Positions 28,881 to 39,200 of a stretch of 39,826 nucleotides of DNA are shown in pieces. The notes beneath the pieces are model-generated. The model had not been told where the DNA came from, ran no database searches, and worked only from the letters and a program-made list of their open reading frames with translations. Position 1 is the stretch's first letter; each line of letters begins with the position of its first letter. The DNA is taken from the IMG/VR virus record IMGVR_UViG_3300047174_000168, positions 1 through 39,826 of that record; one strand, 5' to 3'. The position numbers and the translations under genes were made by a program. Source of the DNA: a virus.

Positions 28881-29275
28881 AGGAGCGGGCATCGCAGGAG
28901 GCGCTGATCAAAGCGCTCTACGCAGGTGCCCATGTTCTAAAAACGGCAATTGAAGACCGGATGCCGGAACGTACCCCGGGCAGCTCGACCACGGCACAGC
29001 CGCCGGGCGAGCTGAGGCAGGACATCCACATCAAGCTGCGTGGCGTCGATGCCCGCAGCGTCGTCGTGCTTGTTGGTCCGGGCAAGAGAACGGTGCTGGT
29101 TGCCTACGATCTGGAGTTTGGCCATCTGGTCGCCGCGAGCGGCGGCTTGAAGGTGATTCGCAAAGGTGCATTGAAGTTCGTACCCGCGCATCCGGTATTC
29201 CGGCCCGCGTGGGAGGCATCGCAGCAGGAAGCGATGAAGGCAGTTATCGAAAGCCTCAGAAACAGCAAAGGATAA
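28817..29275 (+). CDS. HK97 gp10-like protein
   Basis: 152 residues. The pattern ALRKQLEGLKERASQEALIKALYAGAHVLKTAIEDRMPERTPGSS and the closing PVFRPAWEASQQEAMKAVIESL fit HK97 gp10-type head-tail or tail completion proteins. These genes normally lie with the other connector genes before the tube. Here it comes after the chaperone, which is out of the usual order. It starts inside the DUF4126 gene and ends 3 bases before the tape measure start. Confidence 0.7.
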   Translation: MVDLQAGIGGSDALRKQLEGLKERASQEALIKALYAGAHVLKTAIEDRMPERTPGSSTTAQPPGELRQDIHIKLRGVDARSVVVLVGPGKRTVLVAYDLEFGHLVAASGGLKVIRKGALKFVPAHPVFRPAWEASQQEAMKAVIESLRNSKG

Positions 29276-29278
29276 GCG

Positions 29279-31594
29279 ATGAGCGTTGAATCGCAAGTCG
29301 GCAAGCTAGACATCGTTCTGAATGCCGACGCGACGCGTGTCTCTGCTGCTGTCGACCAGGTAAACCAGAAGCTCGACCAGATGACGCAGAAGGCTCGCTC
29401 GTCGAGCCAGTCGGTGGCCTCGTCAAACGCTGGCCTAGTGGATTCTTTCAGCGGCATCGGCGAAGGCGTCCGACGCATCGCGGGATCGATCGACCAGCTT
29501 GGCTCGAAGACGGACGAGATCATGGGTAAGCAGCACACTGCCTGGCTTGCCATCGGTACTGTCGTGGGCGGCACAACGCAGTCCATGATCGAGAAGGTTA
29601 CGGCGTTTATCGACAAGGTATCGCAGATCCCCGGCGCGCTTGAAAACGCGATGCGCAGCATGGATCAGGACGCGTGGAGCCGGAACGATGCGCTGCGCGT
29701 AACCAACGACGAGCTCGAAAACCAGATTGCCATCATCGAAAAGACGCCGCAGAACAATCTGGCGCTCGGCCTGGATGAGGCTCGCGTGCGTGCGGACGCT
29801 CTGGCTGCATCGATCCAACTGATCAACGACCGCACGGAAAAAGCGCTCTCGGAGAATCACATCGCTGGCTGGAAGCGGCTGCTGGGTGTCGGCCCCACGG
29901 CGAACGTCGAGGGCACGATCAACTCCTTCAACCAGCAGATCGCAGACGCCGCCAATCAGCGGCAGGTTGACCTGCATGATGGATTGCCGATGTCTGCCGC
30001 GCAGGACGATCAGGACCGCCGCGCGTTGCTGGCCGCAGCGCATAAGAAGTATCAGGAGGAGCTGGGCAGGCTGAAGGACGGTAAGTACGACAACAACAGC
30101 GCGAACCGCTCCATGTTGCTGCTGGCCGATGCGCAAGTGGTGAATGAGCAGGACGCCGATAAGGAAGGCGACCGCAACCAGACAGACAAAGACCGGCTGA
30201 AGCGCGACCAGGACGCTCAGCGTGCCCGCGAGGCGGCGCAGGCTGCCCAGCAGAAGGCCGATCAGCAGCAGATGGCAGCGTTCCGCCAGCAACTCTCCGC
30301 GCTACAGCAGAACCATAAGCTGGCGCTGGGGGAGGAGCTCGCCTTCTGGCAGGAGCGGCTGAACGATACGCAACAGGGTTCGGCGAACTATATCGCCATC
30401 TACGAAAAGCTCGGTGCGTTGAGCCAGGCGATGCTCGAGAAGATGGATGCGCAGATCCTTGAGAAGGCGCGCAAGAGGGCGGCGGAGATAAAGCAGTGGG
30501 ACGAAGAGGCAATCCGCCTGAGCGATGAGCTGGACCGTGCCGCGCGGCAATCGGCGGACAACCTTGCGAGCTACAACGATACGGTCTCGAAAAACGCGGA
30601 CGCGATGCGGGAGATGACGGTCTCGCACGACGTTGCAACCGGGGCAATTACCCGGCACGATGCCGCGGTGAAGATGGCTGGGCTGCACGCGGCGGACTAC
30701 GCTGCGCAGTTGAAGAAGCTGGACGACGAACGCAAAGCCGACTACGACGATGCAAGCCTCACGCCAGAGCAGCGCCAGGCGAACGACATGGGCAGGCAGA
30801 ACAAAGCAGCCGAGATCACAGGCCAGCGGGACCGCACAGCGCTGCAGGACTCGTTGACCATACAGCAATCGACGGCTATGGGTGGCCTGACGCAGGCTTT
30901 TGATGAGCTGATCGCTGCCAGTAACGATGTGAGCGCGGAGATGCACGATCTCGCGAGCTCCACCATCAAGAACCTGAACAGCACGCTGCTGACGCTGCTG
31001 ACCACGCCCAGTCACGGCGTTCCGAGGCATCTGTGGGCGAACTTCGGGAAGACGACTGCTACAAGCGTAGCGGACTCCGCGCTGAAGAAAGGTGAGGGGA
31101 TGCTGCTGAGCGGCCTGGGCTTTGGCGCGAAGGCAGACGGCAGCTCGCAGTCGAACGCGCTGTGGGTACGCATGGCGGGTGGGCTCGGTTCAGCCGCTGG
31201 TGCGGTGGGCAATGTGCTGTCGCCGCTAGCGAGCTCGGCGAGCCAGAGTTCTGGGTTTCTAGCGGGCGCGGGCAAAGCTCTGATGACTGCGCTCCCTTTC
31301 TTCGGCGATGGCGGCGACTTCAACGCGAACTCCATGGCCATCGTGGGGGAGCGCGGGCCGGAGCTGGTGCGATTCGGCCGCTCGGGATCGGTTACATCGA
31401 ATGACGACCTTGCAGGGCTGGGCGCGGGCGATGTGCATCACCACTGGAACATCGATGCTCGCGGCGCATCGGACCCGGCGCAGATCAAGGCCGCTGTCCA
31501 GCGTGGCATCGCGGAGGCAGCGCCGCACATCATGGCCGGCAGCGTGAAGGCCATGCAGGAGCATCAGGCGAGACGGCCTTCCATCTCGCGATAG
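29279..31594 (+). CDS. Tail length tape measure protein
   Basis: 771 residues. A long alpha-helical protein with coiled-coil regions (DNLASYNDTVSKNADAMREM, QKADQQQMAAFRQQLSALQQN...), a Gly/Ala/Ser-rich middle C-terminal zone (MAGGLGSAAGAVGNVLSPLASSAS) and the closing MAIVGERGPELVRFGRSG, typical of tape measures of this phage type. The length would predict a tail of roughly 110-120 nm at 0.15 nm per residue. It should be extruded into the host envelope at infection. Confidence 0.9.
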   Translation: MSVESQVGKLDIVLNADATRVSAAVDQVNQKLDQMTQKARSSSQSVASSNAGLVDSFSGIGEGVRRIAGSIDQLGSKTDEIMGKQHTAWLAIGTVVGGTTQSMIEKVTAFIDKVSQIPGALENAMRSMDQDAWSRNDALRVTNDELENQIAIIEKTPQNNLALGLDEARVRADALAASIQLINDRTEKALSENHIAGWKRLLGVGPTANVEGTINSFNQQIADAANQRQVDLHDGLPMSAAQDDQDRRALLAAAHKKYQEELGRLKDGKYDNNSANRSMLLLADAQVVNEQDADKEGDRNQTDKDRLKRDQDAQRAREAAQAAQQKADQQQMAAFRQQLSALQQNHKLALGEELAFWQERLNDTQQGSANYIAIYEKLGALSQAMLEKMDAQILEKARKRAAEIKQWDEEAIRLSDELDRAARQSADNLASYNDTVSKNADAMREMTVSHDVATGAITRHDAAVKMAGLHAADYAAQLKKLDDERKADYDDASLTPEQRQANDMGRQNKAAEITGQRDRTALQDSLTIQQSTAMGGLTQAFDELIAASNDVSAEMHDLASSTIKNLNSTLLTLLTTPSHGVPRHLWANFGKTTATSVADSALKKGEGMLLSGLGFGAKADGSSQSNALWVRMAGGLGSAAGAVGNVLSPLASSASQSSGFLAGAGKALMTALPFFGDGGDFNANSMAIVGERGPELVRFGRSGSVTSNDDLAGLGAGDVHHHWNIDARGASDPAQIKAAVQRGIAEAAPHIMAGSVKAMQEHQARRPSISR

Positions 31595-31718
31595 TTCTGT
31601 AGTCTCTCGATTTTCCATGAACCGCTCCGCGCCAGTCGCGGCAGCGGTCTTTTTATTGGCACCAACCACGAAAGGCCCACGCTTGGCGTTGATCAGTCCC
31701 ATCACGATAGGCGGCAAC

Positions 31719-32336
31719 ATGGTCAACCTGGTCACCCTTCCTTCGGTGCCGGGGTTTGAGTCTGTCGACTTCAGCTTCACGGACTCCGTTGCGATCAATG
31801 CGTCGCCGTTTACCGGGCAGACGCAGGCGCAGCAGTGGCCTGGAGCGGATATGTGGTCTGGCACGGTCAATCTGCCGCAACTGACGCAGCCGCAGGCGGA
31901 CGCATGGCTGAGCGCGCTGATGTACTGCCGGGGTATGGCGAACGCGTTCCTGATCGGCGATCCGCTGAAGCAGACTCCGGCGGGTGTGCCGCTGGGTACG
32001 CCGGTGATCGATATGACGCTTGGAACCAACGCGGTGGGCGCGCAGCTGTTGGACACGCGTGGATGGGCTACGGGAGGCTCATCTCCGCTGCTGGTGCCCG
32101 GGGACTACGTCCAGATTGGCTATCGGCTTCATCGCGTGGTCGATATCTTGGGCTCGTTCGGGGGCACGCTCAGGTTGAGCATCTGGCCTTCCATCCGCGA
32201 CGTGCTGACCGATGGCGAGACGGTGGTCACCAGCGGCTGCCAGGGACTCTTCCGGCTGGCCAGCAACAAGCGCAACTGGTCGGCGGACTTCACCAAGATG
32301 ACGCGCCTGAGCTTCCCGATCATGGAGTACCGCTAG
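31719..32336 (+). CDS. Distal tail protein-like
   Basis: 205 residues from ATG 31719; a longer frame to 31617 gives an N terminus without family character. The core LPSVPGFESVDFSFTDSVAIN, SPFTGQTQAQQW, MWSGTVNLPQL, GDPLKQTPAG and the later GQxxLFRLASNKRNWSAD are typical of a small tail protein found between the tape measure and tip genes of siphoviruses. It likely forms the ring at the tail tip. Confidence 0.65.
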   Translation: MVNLVTLPSVPGFESVDFSFTDSVAINASPFTGQTQAQQWPGADMWSGTVNLPQLTQPQADAWLSALMYCRGMANAFLIGDPLKQTPAGVPLGTPVIDMTLGTNAVGAQLLDTRGWATGGSSPLLVPGDYVQIGYRLHRVVDILGSFGGTLRLSIWPSIRDVLTDGETVVTSGCQGLFRLASNKRNWSADFTKMTRLSFPIMEYR

Positions 32337-32894
32337 ATGAGCCGTGGCCTCGACACTTCGATGGCGGCAGGGCTTGCAGCGCCGCTGATCATGCCAGTGA
32401 TCCTGGTGATGATCACCTTCCGCACCTCGGTGAAGTATTGCTGGAGCGGCACGGGCACGCTGGTCTATGAGGGCAATAGCTACCTCGGTGTGGGTTCGCT
32501 CGGCAAGCTGGGCGATATCGCAGAGGGCGTCGGTGTGCAGGCGCAGGGCACCAGCGTAACGCTCTCCGGCATCGACCCGGTGCTGCTGGGTGAGTCCATG
32601 ACGGACATCAAGAGCGGCGCGCCCGCGACCGTCAGCATCGGGCTGCTGGGCCCGTCGGGTGCCATCATCGGCGCGGCGTACGAGTGTTTTTCGGGCACGG
32701 TCGACGTGCCGACGGTCAAGGCTGGCGCGGACACGATCAGCATCACGATCTCGCTCGAAAACAAGCTGGTCAACCTTGGCCGCGCGCGGCAGACGCGCTA
32801 CACCACGTCGGATCAGGCGTTGACCTACTCGGACGATATCGGCTTCCTGTGGGTTCCGATCTTGAACGATGTCGCACTCCGGTGGGGTTCCTAG
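32337..32894 (+). CDS. Tail tip protein (DUF2163-like)
   Basis: 185 residues, starting directly after the previous stop. The pattern SRGLDTSMAAGLAAPLIMPVILVMITF...TLVYEGNSYLGVGSLGKLGDIAEG...VTLSGIDPVLL is that of a common tip/baseplate hub family in phages of proteobacteria and related hosts. Ordered before a peptidase and the large tip protein, as in the standard module. Confidence 0.7.
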   Translation: MSRGLDTSMAAGLAAPLIMPVILVMITFRTSVKYCWSGTGTLVYEGNSYLGVGSLGKLGDIAEGVGVQAQGTSVTLSGIDPVLLGESMTDIKSGAPATVSIGLLGPSGAIIGAAYECFSGTVDVPTVKAGADTISITISLENKLVNLGRARQTRYTTSDQALTYSDDIGFLWVPILNDVALRWGS

Positions 32895-32895
32895 C

Positions 32896-33342
32896 ATGGC
32901 GCTGCAACGGACAGAATTCTGGGACTTGTGCGAGTTGCACAGCTTCCTTCTCTCGCGCGCGAAGATGCCGTTTGAGTGGGGCGTGAACGATTGCTGTCTG
33001 TTCCCTGCAGACGCGATTCAGGCGTTTACCGGTATCGATCTGGCAGCCGACTTTCGCGGCAAGTATGCGACCGAGGCGCAGGCCTTCGCCTTGATCAAGA
33101 GCGTCACCGGCGGCGCGACGGTGGCCGATGCCGCCGCGTGGTGCGCGACGAAGTACGGCTTGCAGGAGCGCGTCCATCCGCTGATGGCGCAACGGGGCGA
33201 CCTTGTGGTGCTGGAGGAGACGCCGGGCGCTGCGCTGATCGCGGGCATCGTCCACCTCAGCGGGCGGCACGTTGTGACGGTAGGCGAGAGCGGACTGAAG
33301 AAGCTGTGCATTACCACCGTTCGCAGGGTGTGGGCGATATGA
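32896..33342 (+). CDS. Tail tip peptidase-like protein (DUF6950/NlpC-P60 type)
   Basis: 148 residues. The motif FEWGVNDCCLFPADA (nucleophile Cys33 or Cys34 after Asn-Asp) and the later HLSGRHVVTVG (His) fit a thin NlpC/P60-like peptidase, as seen in gpK-type tail proteins. It could cut peptidoglycan crosslinks during DNA entry. The stop overlaps the next start (ATGA). Confidence 0.75.
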   Translation: MALQRTEFWDLCELHSFLLSRAKMPFEWGVNDCCLFPADAIQAFTGIDLAADFRGKYATEAQAFALIKSVTGGATVADAAAWCATKYGLQERVHPLMAQRGDLVVLEETPGAALIAGIVHLSGRHVVTVGESGLKKLCITTVRRVWAI

Positions 33343-36170
33343 GCAAAGCGATTGAAGGAGCGGTGATGCTGGCGGGCGCGGTCGCCATGGGCTTCGCGGC
33401 GTTTGAGGATCCTGCCCTGCTTGCTTCGCCTGTCTTCGACAAGATCTGGGCGTCGCTGATTATCGGCGGCATCGCCATGGAGGCCGGTGCCATCGCCGGT
33501 GCTCTTACCTCCAACCGTGGCACCAACATCAGCACGCGGCAGGCTGCGGCCTTCCGGCAGATCATCTACGGCGAGCAGCGCGTGGGCGGCGTGATGGTCT
33601 ACGAGAGCACCACCGGCGGCCACCATGACCAATACAACTATGTCATCGTGTTGGCGGGTCATCCGTGCGAGAGCATCGTAAACCTCTACCTCGATGGCCG
33701 TCAGGTCTTCTGGACAGCCAACAACATAGACGGCAATTCGACCAGGCCGGACGGCACGAACTTCGGTGGTGCGGCCGCTGGTGGAACGCACATCGGGCCC
33801 AGCGGCGCGCACTACGACTTTGGAACGCTGGTCTACTGCGAGGCCTACTATGGCGACCAGACATCCTCGCCGAACACCACGCCCGGAGGCGGCTACTCGA
33901 CAGGGCTTTATGCCAACGATCCCACCTGGGCCCCCAGCGGCGGCAAGACGCCTTACCTCGGCGGCTGCACCTATGTCTACCTCAAGGTTGAGTACGATGC
34001 CGCGATGTTCCCGAACGCGCCGGAGATTCGCTTCACGGTGCGCGGGAAGAACAATATCTTCGACCCGCGCACCAGCACCAGCGGGTACAGCACCAACTGG
34101 GCGCTGGTCGTGGCGGATGTGCTGACGGATACGCAGTTCGGTCTGGGAGACGTGGGCTCCGTCAACCAGGCGCAACTGATCGCTGCGGCGAACGTCTGCG
34201 ATGAGCAGGTGACGCTTGCGGGCGGGGCGACAGAGTCGCGCTATGCCTGCCACTGGCACTACGACACCTCGACGGACCCCGGCAACGTGCTGGAGACGAT
34301 GATGCCTGCTGGCATGGGACGGCTGAGTAGGATCGGTGGCCAGTGGTTCATCTGGCCCGCTTACTGGCAGGGGCCATCCTTTACGTTCGACGAAGGCGAC
34401 CTGACGGGATCGATCACCTGGAATCCGAACCGCAGCCTGCGAGACCTCTTCAACCGCGTCAACGGCACCTATATCGCGCCGAACTACCCGTACAACGTGG
34501 CCGGTAACCTCTACGATTCGAATAGCTGGTATGACGGCACACTCTCGAACACCTTCCCGTTCGCCTTCCAGCCGGACAGCTATCCGCAGTACGCCTGCGA
34601 CCCGAGCCACGGTTATGCCACGGATGAGTATCTCGCCGACGATGGACAGCCGCTGCCGATGCAGGTGGTGCAATCCTGCGTACTCTCCATCACGCAGGCA
34701 CAGCGCTGCGCGAAGATCAAGCTGCTGCGCAACCGGCAGCAAGGGTCGGGCAACTTTCCCATGCACCTGTGGGCGTGGGAGATGCAGCCGACGGATGTGA
34801 TGCAGTTCACCTTCCCTGCGATGGGTTGGACGGAGAAGACGTTCGAGATTGTCTCGACCAACCTCACCATCGAGCCCGCGAGCACCGACGGGGAAGGCCA
34901 GCAGGTGCCGAGCGTACGGGTCTCGTTCGGCGTGGTGGAGACTTCGCCGTCGGTCTATGCGTGGTCGGTTGCCGATGAGCTGACAATCTACGATGTGCCT
35001 GCTTCGCCCTCGAGTGTGCCGCACACACCGGTCGCGCCCACCGCCATGTCGCTTACCTCGGGAGCCTCGACCGCCGTGATCGGCGTGGATAATGTGGTCT
35101 ATCCGCGTATCGAGGTGCAGTGGACCGTGCCACAGGATGGCTTGGTGACGCTGGTGCAGATCCAGTACCAGCCGGTGACGTCGCCGATCGGCCCATGGCT
35201 GGATGCGGGCTTGGTAGACGTGGGCAGCACGCTGGCTTTTATCGCAGGGGTGATCGCCGGGCAGCAGTACAACGTTCGCATTCGCAGCATTCGCGGTGTC
35301 AGCGGCGCGGTCAGCCTGTGGGAGGAGATCGACGGCTACACCGTAGCCGTTACGCTCTCCGTGTATACACAGCTCGCTTTGGCACCAGGCACATTGATCG
35401 GGCAGGCGCTCAGCGATGGCACGGCAGAGATCATCGTTTCGCCCTTCGATTCGATATTCGGCCAGTTGACCGTATCCTGCCTGCCCGCCGGGCCCTACAC
35501 CATCTACGGCTTGAATCAGGGGCAGCTTTATTTCGTTTATTACTTGGACCCCGCCTTCGCCGGTGGGGGGATCACGCCCATCGCAACGCAGAACCAAGCC
35601 GACTATCTCAACAAGGTGGGTTATTTCCTGATCGATTCGATCATAACGCCGCTCTACACATCTGGAGCTCCCGGGCCGTCCGAGTCTGGCACTGTATACA
35701 GGCCGAGCAATTACGCGGACAACGGTTCCAGAACTACCACCACGCCAGCAGCGGCTTACGATGGCAATCGATCCACAGCAGCAGTCATCTCCGGGGTCTA
35801 TGCCTGGGAAACCGGCGCGCCTCCCGCATCGGCCTCCGGCAACTGCGTCTTCGCAGGTTTTCCCGGCGTTACGGTCGCCGCGTCGACTCTGGTTATTTTT
35901 GCCGCCCCATCGAATTCGAGTCCGGGTGCCATTCCATGCGAGATCGTCGCGACCATCGGTAGTACCACCACTACGGTTTTGTCCACGGCATCGACCTCAC
36001 CAGGCGCGCAATATACGCTGGCGATTGCCGCAGGCACCAACCTTGCGGGGCTTATGGTAATCGGCGCGGTAATCGCCAGCGATTATGAGGGTGCGCCTGA
36101 CACGCCAGGAAGTCCGCGCGTCTATACGGCGAGTCTCGCGATCTCCGAGATGTACGTGGTTGTCAATTAA
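33339..36170 (+). CDS. Large tail tip / central fibre protein (gpJ-like)
   Basis: 943 residues from ATG 33339. After a hydrophobic N-terminal segment come a hub region (RQIIYGEQRVGGVMVYESTTGG, IVNLYLDGRQVF, TFDEGDLTGSITWNPNRSLRDLFNRVNGTYI...), a fibronectin type III-like part (about residues 560-680: PVAPTAMSLTSG..., VQIQYQPVTSP), and a C-terminal beta-rich domain (about 750-943) with a discoidin-like look (YADNGSRTTTTPAAAYDGNRSTAAVIS). It should form the tip that contacts the host receptor. Confidence 0.85.
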   Translation: MSKAIEGAVMLAGAVAMGFAAFEDPALLASPVFDKIWASLIIGGIAMEAGAIAGALTSNRGTNISTRQAAAFRQIIYGEQRVGGVMVYESTTGGHHDQYNYVIVLAGHPCESIVNLYLDGRQVFWTANNIDGNSTRPDGTNFGGAAAGGTHIGPSGAHYDFGTLVYCEAYYGDQTSSPNTTPGGGYSTGLYANDPTWAPSGGKTPYLGGCTYVYLKVEYDAAMFPNAPEIRFTVRGKNNIFDPRTSTSGYSTNWALVVADVLTDTQFGLGDVGSVNQAQLIAAANVCDEQVTLAGGATESRYACHWHYDTSTDPGNVLETMMPAGMGRLSRIGGQWFIWPAYWQGPSFTFDEGDLTGSITWNPNRSLRDLFNRVNGTYIAPNYPYNVAGNLYDSNSWYDGTLSNTFPFAFQPDSYPQYACDPSHGYATDEYLADDGQPLPMQVVQSCVLSITQAQRCAKIKLLRNRQQGSGNFPMHLWAWEMQPTDVMQFTFPAMGWTEKTFEIVSTNLTIEPASTDGEGQQVPSVRVSFGVVETSPSVYAWSVADELTIYDVPASPSSVPHTPVAPTAMSLTSGASTAVIGVDNVVYPRIEVQWTVPQDGLVTLVQIQYQPVTSPIGPWLDAGLVDVGSTLAFIAGVIAGQQYNVRIRSIRGVSGAVSLWEEIDGYTVAVTLSVYTQLALAPGTLIGQALSDGTAEIIVSPFDSIFGQLTVSCLPAGPYTIYGLNQGQLYFVYYLDPAFAGGGITPIATQNQADYLNKVGYFLIDSIITPLYTSGAPGPSESGTVYRPSNYADNGSRTTTTPAAAYDGNRSTAAVISGVYAWETGAPPASASGNCVFAGFPGVTVAASTLVIFAAPSNSSPGAIPCEIVATIGSTTTTVLSTASTSPGAQYTLAIAAGTNLAGLMVIGAVIASDYEGAPDTPGSPRVYTASLAISEMYVVVN

Positions 36171-36204
36171 GTAAGCCCCAATTAGCAAAAGAAAGAAGGA
36201 ACCC

Positions 36205-39200
36205 ATGAAACGACTGCTTCTAGCGGCCGCCGCGCTCCTGTGCGTCTTTGCAGCCGGTTGCCCTGCCGACGCGCAGATGACCACCGTCACCGCAACGAAC
36301 CTTGCGTTGAGTGGGCAGCCGATCGCCAACGGCACCGCCACGTTTACGGCAGTCGACGGAACGGGCCAGCCGATCAGCTTCACGGGTGGCAATGGGGCGT
36401 TCAATCTGGCGGGCGCGTTCAGTTGCACCATCACGGCGGGTGCGCTCTCCGGCTGTCAGGTTCCGGATGCCTGCCTCACCACGCCTGCCAACATCCTGTA
36501 TACGGTCCAGATCAGCAGCGCGGGCCATGCCTACTTCCTGGCGAAGACTCCGGGCATCTGCGGCGCGACGTACACGCTGGGCAGCGTCTCGACGGCGGTG
36601 GCGCTGGTTGCCACCCTGGTGGCCACGGCTCCCAGCGGAACCTGCACCATGCCCGCGCTCGACATCAGTACGACCCCGCCCAACGCGTTTATGTGCATCG
36701 GCACCACCTGGGTGCCTATCATCGGCGCGGGAGCGGTCACCTTCTCGGGGAGCTACAACGCGGGCACAAGCTACTCGCAGTACGCGCTGGTCTCGGCTGG
36801 CGGATACACCTACATCTCTAACCTCAACGGCAACCTGGGCAACACACCCGCGACCAGTCCGACGCAGTGGACGCCGCTCGGAACTGTTGGGCCCGCTGGT
36901 CCGCCGGGTGTGCCCGGGGCCGCTGCAAACTTTACGATCGGCACCGTGGCCGCGCTTGCCGCAGGTGCTACGCCGACGGTCACCATCGGTGGAACCGCGC
37001 CAAATTACGTCCTGAACCTCGGGATTCCGGTCGGGCAGGCGGGAACGAATGGTGCACCCGGAGCGACGCCGACATTCACCATTGGCACGGTTACCGGTCT
37101 GGCTTATGGATTTGCTCCGACCGCATCCTTGGGGGGAACTGCGCCGAACTATCTGCTCAATCTTGGCATCCCGGCAGGCGCGGCGGGTGCAAACGGCACG
37201 CCCGGAACGAATGGCACCAACGGCGCGAATGGCGCGACGCCCATCCTCACCGTGGGAACCGTGACGCAGCTTGCGGCGGGATCGACGCCAACCTTCACCA
37301 TCACCGGCACCGCGCCGAACTACACCGTCAATATCGGCATCCCGGCGGGCGCAGCGGGTGCAAACGGCACACCCGGAACGAATGGCACCAACGGCACGAA
37401 TGGTGCGACGCCGGTCCTCAGCGTCGGCACCGTGACGCAGCTTGCGGCGGGATCGACGCCAACCTTCACCATCACCGGCACCGCGCCAAATTACACCGTC
37501 AATATCGGCATCCCGGCGGGCGCGACCGGTCCCGCTGGTCCGCTCAGCTACACAGCCATATCCTCGCAGTCGGCTGCGACCTACGCCATCACCTCATCGG
37601 ATTGCAACCAGCAAGGGTCGGAGGTGCAGTTCACCTCGTCAACCGGCACGGCGATCACGTTGCCCACAACCGGCGTCACCGCTGGATGCGTCGTGCGCAT
37701 CAAGAACCTCGTCGCCGGACAGACACTCGCCATCACGCCCGCGAGCGGCACCATCGATCAGGATGCCTCGCTCAATATCAGCTATCCCGGCGATGGCGAG
37801 TTCTTCTTCACCGGAGCGACCACCGGCATCACCTGGCTCGGCTTCGGCGGCTACGGCGTGCGCGGTGCCTCCGCGCTGACCACGCTGTATGCCGCGCCCT
37901 ACGTCTCGAACATCGGCAGGCTCGGCCAGGTCGCCATCAATGGCCTCGCGAAGTACGGCCCTACCGGGCCGCCAACCGCCGCGCTGCCGGGCACGGACTA
38001 CGAGCCCGACTACATGCGCGAGCGTGGCATGTCGAGCGCTCCCACGCTGCCCATGTCGGAGGAAGGCATCGGCGCGGTGCCGTACACCTACGGCGCGGCC
38101 ATCGGCCTGCGCTACTTCGTCGATGCCTGCCTCGGCTCGGACTCGAACGATGGCCGGTCGGAGGTCTTCCCCTGGAAGACGCTGGCGCACGTCGGCGTAA
38201 CGCCTGCGATCTTCGGCCCGGATACGACCGTCCTGCTGCACGATAACTGCGTCTTCCATGACGAACTGCTGCTCGGCAATAATGTCACCGCGACGGGCAG
38301 CACCACGCTCACCTCCAATCCACCTGCGTTCAGCGGCACGCCTGGGCATCCTGTCGTCATCACCAGCTATGGCCCGCAAGGCCCGGCGCTGATCGATGGC
38401 TCGGACGCAATCGTCGCCACCTGGACCGCCGTTAGCGGCCAGACGACCGTCTTCCAGGCGACGCTGCCCTCCGTCGCGACCACCAACGTCGCTTACGCCA
38501 GCGGCACCTTCACCGTCACGCTGCCCGCCGCAAGAACCTACATTCAGAACTCAGAGGTATCGCTGGTCAACTGCACCAACGCGGACTTCGACGGCACCGG
38601 CGCGATCATCACCTCGACGACCGGCAACATCCGGCCCAGCAACGTCTTCACGATCACCGGCATCGCGGCACCGGCGGAAAGCAGCTCGCTCGGATGCGGC
38701 GTCGTCTTTATGCCGCGCAAACTCTATGTCGACCAGGGCGATGCTGCCAATCCCGAGTTCCCGTTGCAGACGCAGCCACTCACCGCGGAGCATAACTACG
38801 CGGGATGCTGGGCTGCGAGCACGAAATACAACTTCCTCGACTCCGTCTCAAGCTGCGCGGCGACGCCTGTCTTCTCGCTCTACTTGGAGCAGGAGTCCGG
38901 CTCCGATGCCTCCATCGCTGCCGGGCCTACCATTACGCCGTTCAACCAGGCTGCGGTCTCGGACACAAACACCGGCCTGCAGAACGTAATCGCCAACTCG
39001 GGCAGTTGGTACGCCTCTGGCAGCACCATCTATGTGCATCTCGCGACCGGCGACAACCCGGGCGGCCACACCATCGAGGGTGTTCAGCGAGTCTTTGGCG
39101 TGGCGTTGCTGAGCGTCAACGACGTCACCGTGGATGGCATCGCGGTGGAGCGGACGCAGGGTCCAGCCATCGCCAGCGGCGTCTTCACCAACCCGACGCT

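Noticed and set aside
32976-33338. Upstream extension of the tail tip gene frame
   Set aside because: Overlaps the peptidase gene and gives Arg-rich sequence; ATG 33339 at the ATGA overlap is the better start.
33018-35597. 859-residue frame on the - strand
   Set aside because: It is the antisense shadow of the tail tip gene. The Arg/Ala/Val-rich composition reflects GC-rich codon structure of the other strand.
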